Numbered from the stretch's first letter, positions 20,618-30,480 are shown. The stretch is DNA of 64,000 nucleotides from Chryseobacterium cupriresistens (GCF_046614675.1 NZ_JBKKJT010000002.1:310001-374000); one strand, 5' to 3'. The notes: generated from the sequence alone by a model not told the origin. A program made the numbers and translations.

Positions 20618-20648
20618 TGGCATGGTTTATTGATAGATAATAATAATT

Positions 20649-21536
20649 TTAGTTGTTTCCGTTCTCCCATTTCACTTCTTCTCCCTGAGGAGCTGCACCA
20701 CCTTGTGCCGTTGTGATAGGAGCGGTTTCCTGATTGATGTGGTAAATATAAGCGGCAATTTTCTCTGCATCTCTTCCGGTAATGGTTCCTTCTTTAATGA
20801 AAGGTCTCATGGTAGGATTGTTCGGAGAGCCGTTTTCAAGCATCCAGAATACATTTTTAAATAAGCTTTTTTCTTTAATATTGATCCAGTGGGTATCGGT
20901 AAGGTTCGGACCTATACCTCCTTTTCCTCCGTCTCCGTGGCAGGTCACACAATTTGTTTTAAAAAGTTCCTGTCCTTCGGCAATATTATCAGCACTGTAT
21001 TTTGCAGATTCCAGATTGATCTGAGGCGCCGTTTTCTCATACTCTTCTATGGAAGCCAGCATGGTTTTTGTTTCCTTCGTGTATTCTGCATCCGGATGGG
21101 CATAATCTGTAAAAGAGAAGGCTACCAGATATACGGCACAGAAAATACATCCGAACCAGAATAAGCCAATCCACCATTTCGGAAGCGAGTTGTCCAGCTC
21201 TGTAATTCCATCAAAACCATGGTCGATAAGAATATCTTTTTCTTCTGTAGCGCTTTGTTTTTTGAACGCAGAGTTCCATAATTTCTGGTAATAAGGAATC
21301 TTTTTTTCTTCCAGATATTGTTTTTTTTCTTCCTCGGATAATCTGTTGAAACTTTCATTTTCTACCAGGTCACCAATCGAATTCATTATCAGCAGCAGGA
21401 TAATGGCAATTAGTATCAGCGCCCAGAAAAAAGGAGAAGAAAAATATCCTGAATCTCCGGCAAACATTTCAAAGGCCATGATCGTTAAACCTATCGTTGT
21501 TGCGATATATATTGAAATGGGGGTTCTCGTTTTCAT
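20649..21536 (-). CDS. ccoP: cbb3-type cytochrome c oxidase subunit III (CcoP/FixP)
   Basis: 295 aa membrane-anchored c-type cytochrome that passes electrons to the cbb3 oxidase core. Two N-terminal membrane segments (about residues 7-25 and 34-52) precede a charged stretch. A FixP-N type segment follows with GFDGITELDNSLPKWWIGLF (about residues 108-127). A cytochrome c domain carries CVTCH near residue 195 and a Met-containing NNPTMRPF ligand loop. Only one CXXCH is present, whereas proteobacterial CcoP has two. The C-terminus is Ala/Gln/Gly-rich. It starts 19 bases after ccoNO, with no separate ccoQ gene between them. Confidence 0.93.
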   Translation of the reverse strand: MKTRTPISIYIATTIGLTIMAFEMFAGDSGYFSSPFFWALILIAIILLLIMNSIGDLVENESFNRLSEEEKKQYLEEKKIPYYQKLWNSAFKKQSATEEKDILIDHGFDGITELDNSLPKWWIGLFWFGCIFCAVYLVAFSFTDYAHPDAEYTKETKTMLASIEEYEKTAPQINLESAKYSADNIAEGQELFKTNCVTCHGDGGKGGIGPNLTDTHWINIKEKSLFKNVFWMLENGSPNNPTMRPFIKEGTITGRDAEKIAAYIYHINQETAPITTAQGGAAPQGEEVKWENGNN

Positions 21537-21555
21537 TGCAGTTTAATTTTAAATA

Positions 21556-23835
21556 TTATTCTACGCTAGCAGTCTGTACCTGTGTTGTTTTGATGTCTGT
21601 ACCTAATCTCTGCAGGTAAGCAATCATGGCTACAATTTCTCTGTGTTCAAGCGGTACATAGGCAGATCCTTTTGCTGTTTTTTCTTTAGTCATCTGATCT
21701 TTTACATCCGTTGCTTCAGAATAAATTCTCTGTACAATTGCTTTGGACTGGTTGTCCGCCCATTGGCTGGCAGAATCTATCTGAGCTTTTGTATAAGGAA
21801 CATCGAAGACATTTTTCATCAGTTTCATTTTATCCACCATTTGTGTTCTGTCCAGTTTATTACTGATTAACCATGGGAAACGTGGCATAATGGAACCGGC
21901 AGAAGTAATTCTTGGGTTATACATGTGTTTAAAATGCCATGAATCCGGGTTTCTTCCTCCTTCTCTGTGAAGATCAGGACCTGTTCTTTTAGATCCCCAT
22001 AGGAATGGTCTGTCGTATACGAATTCTCCTGCTTTGGAGTACTGTCCGTTTTTCCCTTCAAATCTTACGACTTCATCACGGAAAGGTCTGATCATTTGTG
22101 AGTGACATGAGTTACATCCTTCACGGATATATAAGTCTCTACCTTCCAGTTCCAGTGGCGTGTATGGTTTTACAGCAGTAATTGTCGGAACACTTTGCTT
22201 CAGTGACAGTGTAGGAACAATCTCCACCAATCCACCAATTGCTACTGTAATGAAAGCTAATACAGAAAGAAGAGTAGGCGTTCTTTCCAGCCAAAGGTGT
22301 AAGCCTTCACCTTCTTTTCTTGAACTTCCGATATTGGCTAAGGCAGGAGCTTCTGCAGGAACTTCTTTCTGGAATGAACCGGCTTTGATTGTTTTAATAA
22401 CATTTACAACCATCAGGATAGCCCCTGAAAGATAAAATAGTCCTCCTAAGAATCTCATTTTATAGTAAGGAATGACAGCTGTTACAGTATCCAGCCAGTT
22501 TTTCCATAATAAGGTTCCGTCCGGGTTGAACTGTTTCCACATCAATCCTTGTGTAAATCCAGAAATATACATTGGAACTGCATAGAAGATGATTCCTAAA
22601 GTTCCCAGCCAGAAGTGCCAGTTAGCCAGTTTTTTAGACCAAAGAGATGTTCTCCACATAATTGGAACCAGGTAATAAACAATTCCGAATGCCATAAAAC
22701 CATTCCATCCGAGTGCACCAATGTGTACGTGTCCGATAACCCAGTCTGTATAGTGACCAATTTTATTTAATGATTTTGTAGCGAGTAAAGGTCCTTCGAA
22801 AGTAGCCATACCATAGCATGTAACCGCTACTACAAAGAATTTAAGAATCGGATTTTCTCTTACCTTATCCCAGGCTCCTCTTAAGGTAAGAAGACCATTC
22901 AGCATTCCTCCCCATGACGGAGCAATAAGCATAATAGAGAACCCTGTTCCTACCGCCTGAGCCCATGCCGGTAAAGCTGTATATTGCAGGTGGTGAGGCC
23001 CGGCCCAAAGATATACGAAGATCAGCGACCAGAAGTGAATAATGGATAGTTTGTATGAGAATACCGGTCGCTGAGCTGCTTTTGGCATAAAATAATACAT
23101 AAGACCTAATACAGGGGTGGTTAATACGAATGCAACTGCATTGTGCCCATACCACCATTGTACTAATGCATCTTTTACACCTGCATATACAGAATAAGAT
23201 TTCCAGCTTGTGAAAGATAACGGAACTTCCAGGTTATTGAAGATGTGAAGCATTGCTACAGCAAGCCAGGTTGCCATATAGAACCAGATGGCTACGTACA
23301 AATGTCTTACTCTTCTTTTGGCAATAGTTCCGAACATATTGATTCCGAAAATGATCCATGAGAATGCAATTAAGATATCGATGGGCCACTCATGTTCGGC
23401 ATATTCTTTAGAAGTATTGATTCCCATAAGGAATGTAATAACCACACTGACGATCATCAGCTGCCATGACCAGAAATGAATCCATGAAAGGGTATCACTA
23501 TACATTCTGGTTTTAAGAAGCCTCTGCATACTGTAATAAGCACCGCAGAAAAAGGAATTACATACAAAAGCAAAAATTACGGCACTGGTATGAAGCATTC
23601 TGATTCTTCCGAAGCCCATGGCTCCCTGTGTATTGATTAGCCCCTGAATATTACCTGAAGCCAAGCTTTTAATAGTTGTATCATCCGTACCGAATAAAAA
23701 TTCAGGCAATTCAGGATAAAAAAGCATCAATGCAGCTGTAAGCCCCAGCAGAAATCCTACAAGTCCGAATGCGATAGTCGCATAGAGGAATGCTCTGACA
23801 ATATTATTGTCATAATTAAATTTTTGCGTCTCCAT
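21556..23835 (-). CDS. ccoNO: cbb3-type cytochrome c oxidase, fused subunits I and II (CcoN-CcoO)
   Basis: 759 aa from the ATG at 23835 (a TTG three codons upstream is less likely). Residues 1 to ~480 are the heme-copper CcoN core with about 12 membrane helices and His-rich segments such as WWYGHNAVAF, GPHHLQYTALP and VIGHVHIGALGWNG. A linker helix near residue 525 leads into the CcoO part with one heme site, CNSCHSQMIRPFRDE, and the C-terminal IVAMIAYLQRLG. The enzyme reduces oxygen with high affinity at the inner membrane. CcoN-CcoO fusion is known in Bacteroidota. A TACCTTTG -7-like element lies on the minus strand at 23943-23950, about 107 bases upstream. A divergent regulator gene begins at 24020. 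Confidence 0.95.
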   Translation of the reverse strand: METQKFNYDNNIVRAFLYATIAFGLVGFLLGLTAALMLFYPELPEFLFGTDDTTIKSLASGNIQGLINTQGAMGFGRIRMLHTSAVIFAFVCNSFFCGAYYSMQRLLKTRMYSDTLSWIHFWSWQLMIVSVVITFLMGINTSKEYAEHEWPIDILIAFSWIIFGINMFGTIAKRRVRHLYVAIWFYMATWLAVAMLHIFNNLEVPLSFTSWKSYSVYAGVKDALVQWWYGHNAVAFVLTTPVLGLMYYFMPKAAQRPVFSYKLSIIHFWSLIFVYLWAGPHHLQYTALPAWAQAVGTGFSIMLIAPSWGGMLNGLLTLRGAWDKVRENPILKFFVVAVTCYGMATFEGPLLATKSLNKIGHYTDWVIGHVHIGALGWNGFMAFGIVYYLVPIMWRTSLWSKKLANWHFWLGTLGIIFYAVPMYISGFTQGLMWKQFNPDGTLLWKNWLDTVTAVIPYYKMRFLGGLFYLSGAILMVVNVIKTIKAGSFQKEVPAEAPALANIGSSRKEGEGLHLWLERTPTLLSVLAFITVAIGGLVEIVPTLSLKQSVPTITAVKPYTPLELEGRDLYIREGCNSCHSQMIRPFRDEVVRFEGKNGQYSKAGEFVYDRPFLWGSKRTGPDLHREGGRNPDSWHFKHMYNPRITSAGSIMPRFPWLISNKLDRTQMVDKMKLMKNVFDVPYTKAQIDSASQWADNQSKAIVQRIYSEATDVKDQMTKEKTAKGSAYVPLEHREIVAMIAYLQRLGTDIKTTQVQTASVE

Positions 23836-24019
23836 AAATTCCAATAGTGTTTACCGAAGTGATATTTTCTCTGAAAAAAGGCGTATTTTTAAACCTTTTC
23901 TATGTTGAAAATAAATATCATGTAACGTGTGTAATGTTTTGCCAAAGGTATTTATTAACTTTGTTAGAGGCTAATAGATAATCTTCTAAAATATACCGAA
24001 AACTACTAAAACAAAAACG

Positions 24020-24313
24020 ATGAAAGTATGTGGACAAAATATCAGGAAAATACGTAGGAGCAAAGATCTTACGCAGGAATATATGGCCTTTGAAATGGGC
24101 ATTTCCCAAAAGGCATATTCCGATATTGAGAATTCCAAGGTGAAGATCAACCTGGAAATACTGACTAAAATATCTGATATTTTAGAAATCAAGCCATCTG
24201 ACATCTGCAGTATTTCGCATAAGTGCGGAAACGATGAATATGAAGATAAATACCAAAGTCTGTTGGAATACATGAAAAAGAATAATATTTCCGTTCCGAA
24301 AGAATTTTTATAA
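24020..24313 (+). CDS. XRE-family helix-turn-helix regulator
   Basis: 97 aa. An XRE/Cro-type DNA-binding domain fills residues 1-65: GQNIRKIRRSKDLTQEYMA, then GISQKAYSDIENSKVKINLE and ILTKISDILEIKPSDI. The remaining ~30 residues are charged and may mediate dimerisation. It is divergent from ccoNO, with about 185 bases between the starts, so it could regulate the oxidase operon, itself, or neither; the sequence does not settle this. A strong terminator follows. Confidence 0.85.
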   Translation: MKVCGQNIRKIRRSKDLTQEYMAFEMGISQKAYSDIENSKVKINLEILTKISDILEIKPSDICSISHKCGNDEYEDKYQSLLEYMKKNNISVPKEFL

Positions 24314-24341
24314 ACCTTAATTGCTTAGATAATTTCTTAAG

Positions 24342-24382
24342 AATGATCTCTTTTCAAAAAATAGAAAGAGATCATTTTTTTT
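24342..24382 (+). terminator. Rho-independent terminator after the XRE gene
   Basis: AATGATCTCTTT (24342-24353) pairs perfectly with AAAGAGATCATT (24365-24376) and is followed by T residues. Confidence 0.88.
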
Positions 24383-24594
24383 GATCTGAATGAGATGTTA
24401 AATATTAATGTTGACGGGCTAAAATAGAATCTTAACTACAATCGTTAAAACTATTTTTGTAACTGTATTCCGAACTTTATCTAGAATGATGTAAAAAGAA
24501 AATATACGGATGAGGCCGAATTCTCAATTTACCCCTGAGAATGTGAATTTCTCTGAAAAGTTTTTATATATTTAGCGACCGAATAATTCATTTA

Positions 24595-26013
24595 ATGAGC
24601 AACGAAAATAAAACAGGACAAAACGAGACTTTAGTTAGAGGATTAACAAATCGACATATACAATTAATTGCCCTTGGTGGAGCCATCGGAACAGGGTTAT
24701 TTCTGGGAATCGGACCGGCAGCAGTACTGGCTGGACCGTCCGTAATTTTAGGCTATGCTTTAGCAGGTATTATTGCCTTTTTTATTATGCGTCAGCTGGG
24801 TGAAATGGTCGTTCAGGAACCCGTTTCGGGAAGTTTTAGCTACTTTGCCTACAAATATTGGGGGAATTTTCCGGGATTTGCTTCCGGATGGAACTACTGG
24901 ATTCTCTATATTCTGGTGAGTATGGCAGAACTTACGGCAATCGGACATTACATCCATTTTTGGTGGCCGGAAATACCACTCTGGGTTTCCAGTTTATTCT
25001 TCTTTGTGGTAATCAATGCGCTTAATCTGGCATCCGTAAAAGTTTACGGAGAAACAGAATTTTGGTTTTCCATTATCAAAGTGGTGGCTATTATTGCGAT
25101 GATTATTTTCGGAGTCTATCTTTTGATAAGTGGGACAGGAGGAGAAAAAGCGACAATTACCAATCTGTGGAATGACGGAGGTTTTTTTCCAAAAGGATTA
25201 TTTAACAAAACAGAAAACGGATATTCAGGACTATTTGCAGCCATGGCAATGATCATGTTCTCATTCGGAGGACTTGAGCTTATCGGAATTACCGCGGCAG
25301 AGGCTAAAAATCCGGAGAAAACGATTCCACAGGCAACCAATCAGGTGATCTACAGAATCCTTATTTTCTATGTAGGAGCGTTGGTTATTTTATTTTCTTT
25401 GAGTCCCTGGAGAGATATTACAGAAGGATCCAGCCCGTTTGTAATGGTATTTCAAAATCTGAATGGTCTCGAATTCAACCTTTTTGGGAAAGTGATTCAG
25501 TTCAATACATTAATAGCGAATGTTCTTAACCTGATCGTTCTGACAGCAGCGTTGTCAGTGTACAACAGCAGCGTTTACAGCAACAGCAGAATGCTTTTCG
25601 GATTGGCTCAGCAGGGAAATGCTCCGAAATTCCTGAAAAAACTGAACAAAAACTCAGTTCCTACCAATGCGATCATTATATCTTCATGCTTCGCAGGAAT
25701 CTGTATTATCATCAATAAACTGGTACCGGAGAAAGCCTTTGAATATTTGATGGCTTTAGTTGTATCTACACTGATCATCAACTGGCTGATGATATGCTAC
25801 ACCCATTTAAAGTTCAAAAAATCAATAAATGCAGAAGGAATACATTCAAAATTCCCATCTATATTTTATCCGGTATCCAACTATATCTGTATTGCATTTT
25901 TAATTCTGATTTTAGGGTTAATGAGTATTACAGGTATGGAAATTCAGGTAATTCTGATCCCGATATGGATTGGCTTTTTGTTCGTGATGTATAAATTATA
26001 TAAACCGAATTAA
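24595..26013 (+). CDS. Amino acid permease, AAT family of the APC superfamily
   Basis: 472 aa, typical length, with about 12 membrane segments. The start of the first helix has the family signature LIALGGAIGTGLFLGIGPA (residues 22-40). The SYFAYKYWGNFPGFASGWNYW block and the ITAAEAKNPEKTIPQA loop identify the AAT group (aromatic amino acid, GABA, proline or histidine permeases). It would import an amino acid by proton symport at the inner membrane; the specific substrate cannot be told from sequence. It stands alone, with about 280 bases of leader and a terminator 30 bases after the stop. Confidence 0.92.
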   Translation: MSNENKTGQNETLVRGLTNRHIQLIALGGAIGTGLFLGIGPAAVLAGPSVILGYALAGIIAFFIMRQLGEMVVQEPVSGSFSYFAYKYWGNFPGFASGWNYWILYILVSMAELTAIGHYIHFWWPEIPLWVSSLFFFVVINALNLASVKVYGETEFWFSIIKVVAIIAMIIFGVYLLISGTGGEKATITNLWNDGGFFPKGLFNKTENGYSGLFAAMAMIMFSFGGLELIGITAAEAKNPEKTIPQATNQVIYRILIFYVGALVILFSLSPWRDITEGSSPFVMVFQNLNGLEFNLFGKVIQFNTLIANVLNLIVLTAALSVYNSSVYSNSRMLFGLAQQGNAPKFLKKLNKNSVPTNAIIISSCFAGICIIINKLVPEKAFEYLMALVVSTLIINWLMICYTHLKFKKSINAEGIHSKFPSIFYPVSNYICIAFLILILGLMSITGMEIQVILIPIWIGFLFVMYKLYKPN

Positions 26014-26044
26014 ATAGTAAAGACATTTAAAAATATGTTTTTGG

Positions 26045-26077
26045 AAAGGTGAAAATTACAAGATTTTCACCTTTTTT
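26045..26077 (+). terminator. Rho-independent terminator after the permease gene
   Basis: AAAGGTGAAAAT and ATTTTCACCTTT form a perfect 12-bp stem with a 6-nt loop, followed by T residues. Confidence 0.88.
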
Positions 26078-26281
26078 GTTTCTGAAAATTTTTAGCGATA
26101 CTTTCTAAGTGAAGGAGAAATGCAACATTCATTGAGTGAGTACTTCGTATTTCCGCTTATTTTTCATATATTAGTAAGACGTTATATTTCAAATTCAGGT
26201 GAAAATTATAATCTGTTTGTGATATCTGCGGAGAAGCCGAAAACCGTTACAAAAAAGTAGGCACGACCAAAAAACACTCTT

Positions 26282-26914
26282 ATGGCCAATTTATTTCAAA
26301 CTTTTACCAATACCGTAAAGCACTGGTACATCCCGTTAATCTTCGGAATTCTTTTCCTTATTTGTGGTTTTTATGTATTCAGTGTGCCGCTGGCAACGTA
26401 TGTTACACTCTCCATCTTTTTCAGTGTTTCATTCTTATTTTCAGGAATCACAGAAATATTTTTTTCCTTACAGAACAGCAAATCCCTGCAGGGTTGGGGC
26501 TGGTTTCTAGTGAGTGGATTATTAACCACTGCAATAGGAATTTATCTTATCGCAAACCCTCAGATTTCTATGGCAGTACTTCCTTTTGTCATCGGATTTA
26601 CTTTGCTGTTCCGTTCATTTCAATTACTGGGTTTTGCATTTGATCTGAAAAGCATGAGGATAATGAGCTGGGGAAATGTTGCTCTTGCCAGTGTGGGAGG
26701 CATTATATTTTCCCTGCTGCTGATTTTCAATCCGGTATTTACGGGAATTTCATTAGTTACCCTTACCGGTGTTTCCTTTATTTTTATGGGAATAGCTTCC
26801 ATTATGCTGGCTTTAGACTTAAGAAAAGTCAAAAAAATTCCAGGGAAAGTAAGCCAGGAATTAAGGGATAGAATCAAATCGATACAGGAAGAAATTGATG
26901 AGCTCAAAAAATAA
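26282..26914 (+). CDS. HdeD-family (DUF308) membrane protein
   Basis: 210 aa with six predicted membrane segments in three similar pairs, for example IPLIFGILFLICGFYVFSVP, WGWFLVSGLLTTAIGIYLIA and ALASVGGIIFSLLLIFNPVF. This repeated helix-hairpin pattern and the Asn-Pro turns (ANPQ, FNPV) are characteristic of the HdeD/DUF308 family. In enterobacteria HdeD is linked to acid resistance at high cell density; that role should not be assumed here. A charged C-terminal tail (RDRIKSIQEEIDELKK) is probably a cytoplasmic coiled coil. It is monocistronic and convergent with the regulator at 26982. Confidence 0.87.
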   Translation: MANLFQTFTNTVKHWYIPLIFGILFLICGFYVFSVPLATYVTLSIFFSVSFLFSGITEIFFSLQNSKSLQGWGWFLVSGLLTTAIGIYLIANPQISMAVLPFVIGFTLLFRSFQLLGFAFDLKSMRIMSWGNVALASVGGIIFSLLLIFNPVFTGISLVTLTGVSFIFMGIASIMLALDLRKVKKIPGKVSQELRDRIKSIQEEIDELKK

Positions 26915-26935
26915 TACATATTTACATGATAAACA

Positions 26936-26967
26936 AAAGAAGACCTCAAATAGAGGTCTTTTTTTAA
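26936..26967. terminator. Bidirectional terminator between hdeD-like gene and TPR regulator
   Basis: AAGACCTC (26940-26947) pairs with GAGGTCTT (26953-26960), with A and T tracts on the outer sides, between two converging genes. Confidence 0.85.
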
Positions 26968-26981
26968 TCAAGCAAAATATC

Positions 26982-28403
26982 TTAAAGCTCCAGAATCCAC
27001 TTCTGAAGTTCAGTGTTTGAGGGTAGCTTCAGTTTTTTCTTAAGTCTGTATCTTTTTGTTTCTATTCCCCGCAAACTAATGTTTTCATATTGGCAGATTT
27101 CTTTATTCGTAAGATTTAATCTGATATATGCACTGAATTTTACATCATGCTCTGTAAGTTCGGGGGTATGGGTAATTAATTTTTCATAAAATTCAGGATA
27201 CACTTCTTTAAAACGCATCAGAAACAAGGGACTTCTGTTCTCCATCAGCTGTATAATTTCATCAAATGAATCATTTACTTTCGATTTAAGAACATCCGTT
27301 TCAAGAATCTTCTTTTCAATAATTTTATCTTTTTTAAGTTCTTTTTGAATATAGATTTTTCGGATAAAATAGAATACTATTAAAAATATGACGATAATAA
27401 CCAGAGCTATTGCATAAAATGTCTTTCTATCTTTTTCTTTTTCTTCTTTATTTAATTCTACCAATGTATTCACAGCAAGATTTACAGCTTCTTTTTCATT
27501 GTTGTTGAGACTGTCGTTAAGAGCTGTGTATTGCCTTAAATAGTCATTTGATTTTTCAATTTCATTGAGGGATTTGTAGACACTGGAAATGGTGTCATAA
27601 ACGGTAAGTAATGCCGTTTTGTTTTTTGTTTGTTTGAAGAAATCAATGGTTTTTAAATAATATTCTAATGCTTTCTTTTGATCACCTTTTACATTATAAA
27701 GATCTCCATAACTAAATAAAGCGATCCCTTTTTCAGTTCTTCTTGCAGTACTGAAGCTGTGCATGGCCTTATTCATATAGAATTCTGCTGAATCCAGGTG
27801 TTTTTTTTTGGCTATAAAGCCATCAGCGATCCTCGTATAAGTAAGTATTCCGGGGTTAACAGCCAGCATTTTTTTCTCTATATGCTGTAAAGAATCCTGA
27901 TTTTTCATCCTTACAAAATTCGCACGCTTCCAAGAATAATTATAAAACAGAATGGCTTTTCTCTGACGTTCGTCAGTGAGCTTTTTAATATAATATTCCG
28001 CTTTGTTGAATGCAGCATTAGATTGTTCTAGTAATCCCAGTTGAGTATAATTTTTACCATACTCATTATATAAATTTCCTATCAGAAGAGGAGAACTGAT
28101 ATTTTTAAGTTCCTTTTTAGCTTTGTCAAGATATTCCAGACTTTCTTTATATCTGCTGAAATTGCATAATATGCCGCCAATATTCGTGTATACCATAATG
28201 ATTCCTTTGGTGTCACCATTCGCTTCATATTGGGTAAGAGCCTTGGTATTATATTTTAAAGCACCTTCGAAATCACCTTTACTTTTATATTCCCATGTTG
28301 TTTTTATAGGTTCAGGCTGAAAAGAATAGTCTTGAGCATCAAAAAATGCAGAGAAAGAAAAGAAAATCAGGTATAATGTTTTAATTCTAAAATTGGGGAA
28401 CAT
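26982..28403 (-). CDS. TPR-repeat membrane regulator with C-terminal LuxR-like HTH
   Basis: 473 aa from the ATG at 28403; the frame runs back to a TTG at 28472, but the ATG gives a clean signal peptide, MFPNFRIKTLYLIFFSFSAF. The periplasmic half is a chain of TPR helices (ALKYNTKALTQYEANGDTKG, YTNIGGILCNFSRYKESLEY and others). One membrane helix (AIALVIIVIFLIVFYFI) is followed by a coiled coil and a C-terminal HTH: LTEHDVKFSAYIRLNLTNKEICQYENISLRGIE plus KRYRLKKKLKL. This architecture is common in Flavobacteriia, where it is thought to link an envelope signal to transcription. Targets unknown; the two ...SQVGIN genes lie downstream of its divergent side. Confidence 0.85.
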   Translation of the reverse strand: MFPNFRIKTLYLIFFSFSAFFDAQDYSFQPEPIKTTWEYKSKGDFEGALKYNTKALTQYEANGDTKGIIMVYTNIGGILCNFSRYKESLEYLDKAKKELKNISSPLLIGNLYNEYGKNYTQLGLLEQSNAAFNKAEYYIKKLTDERQRKAILFYNYSWKRANFVRMKNQDSLQHIEKKMLAVNPGILTYTRIADGFIAKKKHLDSAEFYMNKAMHSFSTARRTEKGIALFSYGDLYNVKGDQKKALEYYLKTIDFFKQTKNKTALLTVYDTISSVYKSLNEIEKSNDYLRQYTALNDSLNNNEKEAVNLAVNTLVELNKEEKEKDRKTFYAIALVIIVIFLIVFYFIRKIYIQKELKKDKIIEKKILETDVLKSKVNDSFDEIIQLMENRSPLFLMRFKEVYPEFYEKLITHTPELTEHDVKFSAYIRLNLTNKEICQYENISLRGIETKRYRLKKKLKLPSNTELQKWILEL

Positions 28404-28987
28404 ATTTTTTAAAATTATTAAAACAAAAATAACTTTTTTATGAATATGTTTTAAAAAATTAAGCAATAACAAAAATTTTTACCTGGAATATTCATAAAAG
28501 ATACACTTCAAAAATACTCCATTGAATATATAAAATGTTGTTTTTTAATTCATTGAGTTGTGAAGTATTTTTGAAGTAATAATCAGGGTACATAATATTG
28601 ATACATTTACTACGAAAATTTTTTTCATTCTTAAGTGTTTGTGTTTTGGGCGGGGATAGTAATGTCCCTGCCTTTTAAGGATAAAGCCATTGAAGTTACA
28701 GAGCTTTATAATTTCCTTCTTTATCTCTGAATTTTGTTCATGAAGAGCTAATAATTCACTTTTTTTACTTGCTTCAAAGTTACTTCATGTTGATTGTAAT
28801 TTGTTGTTTTTAAGTTGGTTGTGTTTTGACGTGTCTTTGATGTAGAATTTTTTTTATTTGCAGGCAGTAAGTTTGCATCATCTAATTCGAACGTTGGAAA
28901 ATTTCAGACCGGTCATATTTTTCAGTACGATTCTAAATGCACACAAGAAAAAAAATTAACATCAAACCTTTTTTAAAACGTAAACAA
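28404..28987. other. Intergenic region with two inverted repeats
   Basis: No gene is supported in this 584-bp gap between divergent genes. It contains a 14-bp perfect inverted repeat (28505-28518 with 28564-28577, ACTTCAAAAATACT type) and a short G-C hairpin at 28649-28672. A TAAGTTTG -7-like element at 28868-28875, about 110 bases before the next start, may be its promoter, although the -33 box is poor. Confidence 0.5.
28505..28577. repeat. 14-bp perfect inverted repeat
   Basis: ACTTCAAAAATACT (28505-28518) and AGTATTTTTGAAGT (28564-28577) are exact reverse complements 45 bp apart, in the upstream region of the TPR/HTH regulator. It could be an operator pair or a stem. Confidence 0.5.
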
Positions 28988-30283
28988 ATGAAAAAAATAA
29001 TCATTTCATCAGGAATGCTTTTCTCAAATTTATTCTTCTCTCAGGTAGGGATAAATACTCCAAATCCTCAAGGCTCTTTTCATGTGGATGGTGGCAAAGA
29101 TAATGTTTCAACAGGAGTTCCAACTACAGCTCAGCAGGCTAATGATTTTACAGTGCTCAGTAACGGAAATGTCGGAGTAGGAACAGTAAACCCTACCAAT
29201 AAATTGGATATCCGCTCTACAGCCAATGGAGCTCTAAAAATTGTCGATGGAACACAGGGAAATGCCAAAGTTTTAACATCAGACGCGAATGGTGTTGCAA
29301 CATGGAAGGACCTTCCTGCAAATACTAATATTTACAATTCAAACGGAACACTTACAGGATCCCGTACAGTAGCTCAGGGAACCAGTTCTTTAGCCTTTAC
29401 AAGTACTGCTACCGCAGGAACCAATCACTTTTCAGTGGATGGAAGTACATTTTCGGTAGATGCAGTTACCAACAGAGTGGGTATAGGAACAACAACTCCT
29501 AAGAATATGTTGGATTTGGGAAGCGGTAACGGAAAAAAACTGGCATTATGGAACAGTGCCGCAGGAGATGATTTTTATGGATTGGGAAATGCTGCTAATG
29601 TATTACAGTTGTTTGCAGGAGCTCCGGCTGCAGGAGACCCGTTAATGACTTTGAATAAAAATGGCAGAGTAGGTATTGGTACAACGGCGCCCACAAATGT
29701 GCTGGATGTTCGTTCCTCAACGAATGGTGCATTGAAAATTGTAGATGGTACACAAGGGGCCAATAAAATATTAACTTCTGATGCCAATGGAGTGGCAACA
29801 TGGCAGAGAGCTGCATCAAATGTTGCTGTAGGAACATTGGGTGGAGGGTATGATGTACCATTTTCTCAATTTTCTGATTTTAGATATACAGGTTCTTCCA
29901 TTACTTTACCTCCGGGAAGATGGATGGTTACCATTTCATTATTATTAATACCGCAGGGAACAATTACAGCAAGTGACTGGATGTTTGTAAGAAGTACTTT
30001 CTCAGAAGCAAATCTTACAACCATTGGACAAACAGGCACTCAGTCAGCAGATGTCATAAGACCTACTTTAATGAGTTTTCAATTGGAAGGACCATTTAAT
30101 GGTGGACAAAAATATAGTGTTGCTACGGGTACAGTACAAATTAATAATACATCCGGGACAACCAAAACGTATAGATATATTGTAGGGAATACTCAGGCTA
30201 GTGGTACTGTGACAGGGGCCGGATTGGGTAAAGTGGGAGGAGTATGGTCTGAAAATGCGATTTATGCTGTTGCAGTAAATTAA
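28988..30283 (+). CDS. Exported protein of the SQVGIN family with repeated trimer-like segments
   Basis: 431 aa from the ATG at 28988; the frame reaches back to 28937, but the internal ATG starts a proper signal peptide, MKKIIISSGMLFSNLFFSQ. The mature protein begins VGINTPNPQGSFHVDGGKDN. It contains two near copies of a ~45-residue block, GVGTVNPTNKLDIRS...KIVDGTQGNAKVLTSDANGVATW (about residues 58-107) and GIGTTAPTNVLDVRS... (about 231-280). GIGT-x-PxxxLD repeats occur in Bacteroidota surface and phage-tail-like fibre proteins. The C-terminal ~140 residues are a distinct beta-rich domain. No T9SS sorting domain. Two other genes here (31275, 42353) share the start pattern. Function unknown; a surface structure is a guess. 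Confidence 0.75.
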   Translation: MKKIIISSGMLFSNLFFSQVGINTPNPQGSFHVDGGKDNVSTGVPTTAQQANDFTVLSNGNVGVGTVNPTNKLDIRSTANGALKIVDGTQGNAKVLTSDANGVATWKDLPANTNIYNSNGTLTGSRTVAQGTSSLAFTSTATAGTNHFSVDGSTFSVDAVTNRVGIGTTTPKNMLDLGSGNGKKLALWNSAAGDDFYGLGNAANVLQLFAGAPAAGDPLMTLNKNGRVGIGTTAPTNVLDVRSSTNGALKIVDGTQGANKILTSDANGVATWQRAASNVAVGTLGGGYDVPFSQFSDFRYTGSSITLPPGRWMVTISLLLIPQGTITASDWMFVRSTFSEANLTTIGQTGTQSADVIRPTLMSFQLEGPFNGGQKYSVATGTVQINNTSGTTKTYRYIVGNTQASGTVTGAGLGKVGGVWSENAIYAVAVN

Positions 30284-30350
30284 TATAAAAGGATATCAGG
30301 TTCAGGATATTTTATATTTATCAGATGGTATAAAGTGCAATTAATGCCTT

Positions 30351-30392
30351 AAACTACTTTTTTTCAAGGTGTTTTGGGAAAAAGTAGTTTTT
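30351..30392 (+). terminator. Rho-independent terminator after the first SQVGIN gene
   Basis: AAACTACTTTTT (30351-30362) and AAAAAGTAGTTT (30379-30390) form a perfect 12-bp stem followed by T residues. Confidence 0.85.
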
Positions 30393-30480
30393 ATTGTTTT
30401 ACTATTTTTCCTGACAGATACAAAGAATATACCCGTGTACAAAACAGAATATTAGAAATATTAACAATAAGAGCTTTAGA

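Noticed and set aside
20613..20632. Match of the candidate guide to the ccoP-tamB intergenic region
   Set aside because: Only the first seven guide bases match (GGCGTGG) after a G; the rest differs, as expected by chance.
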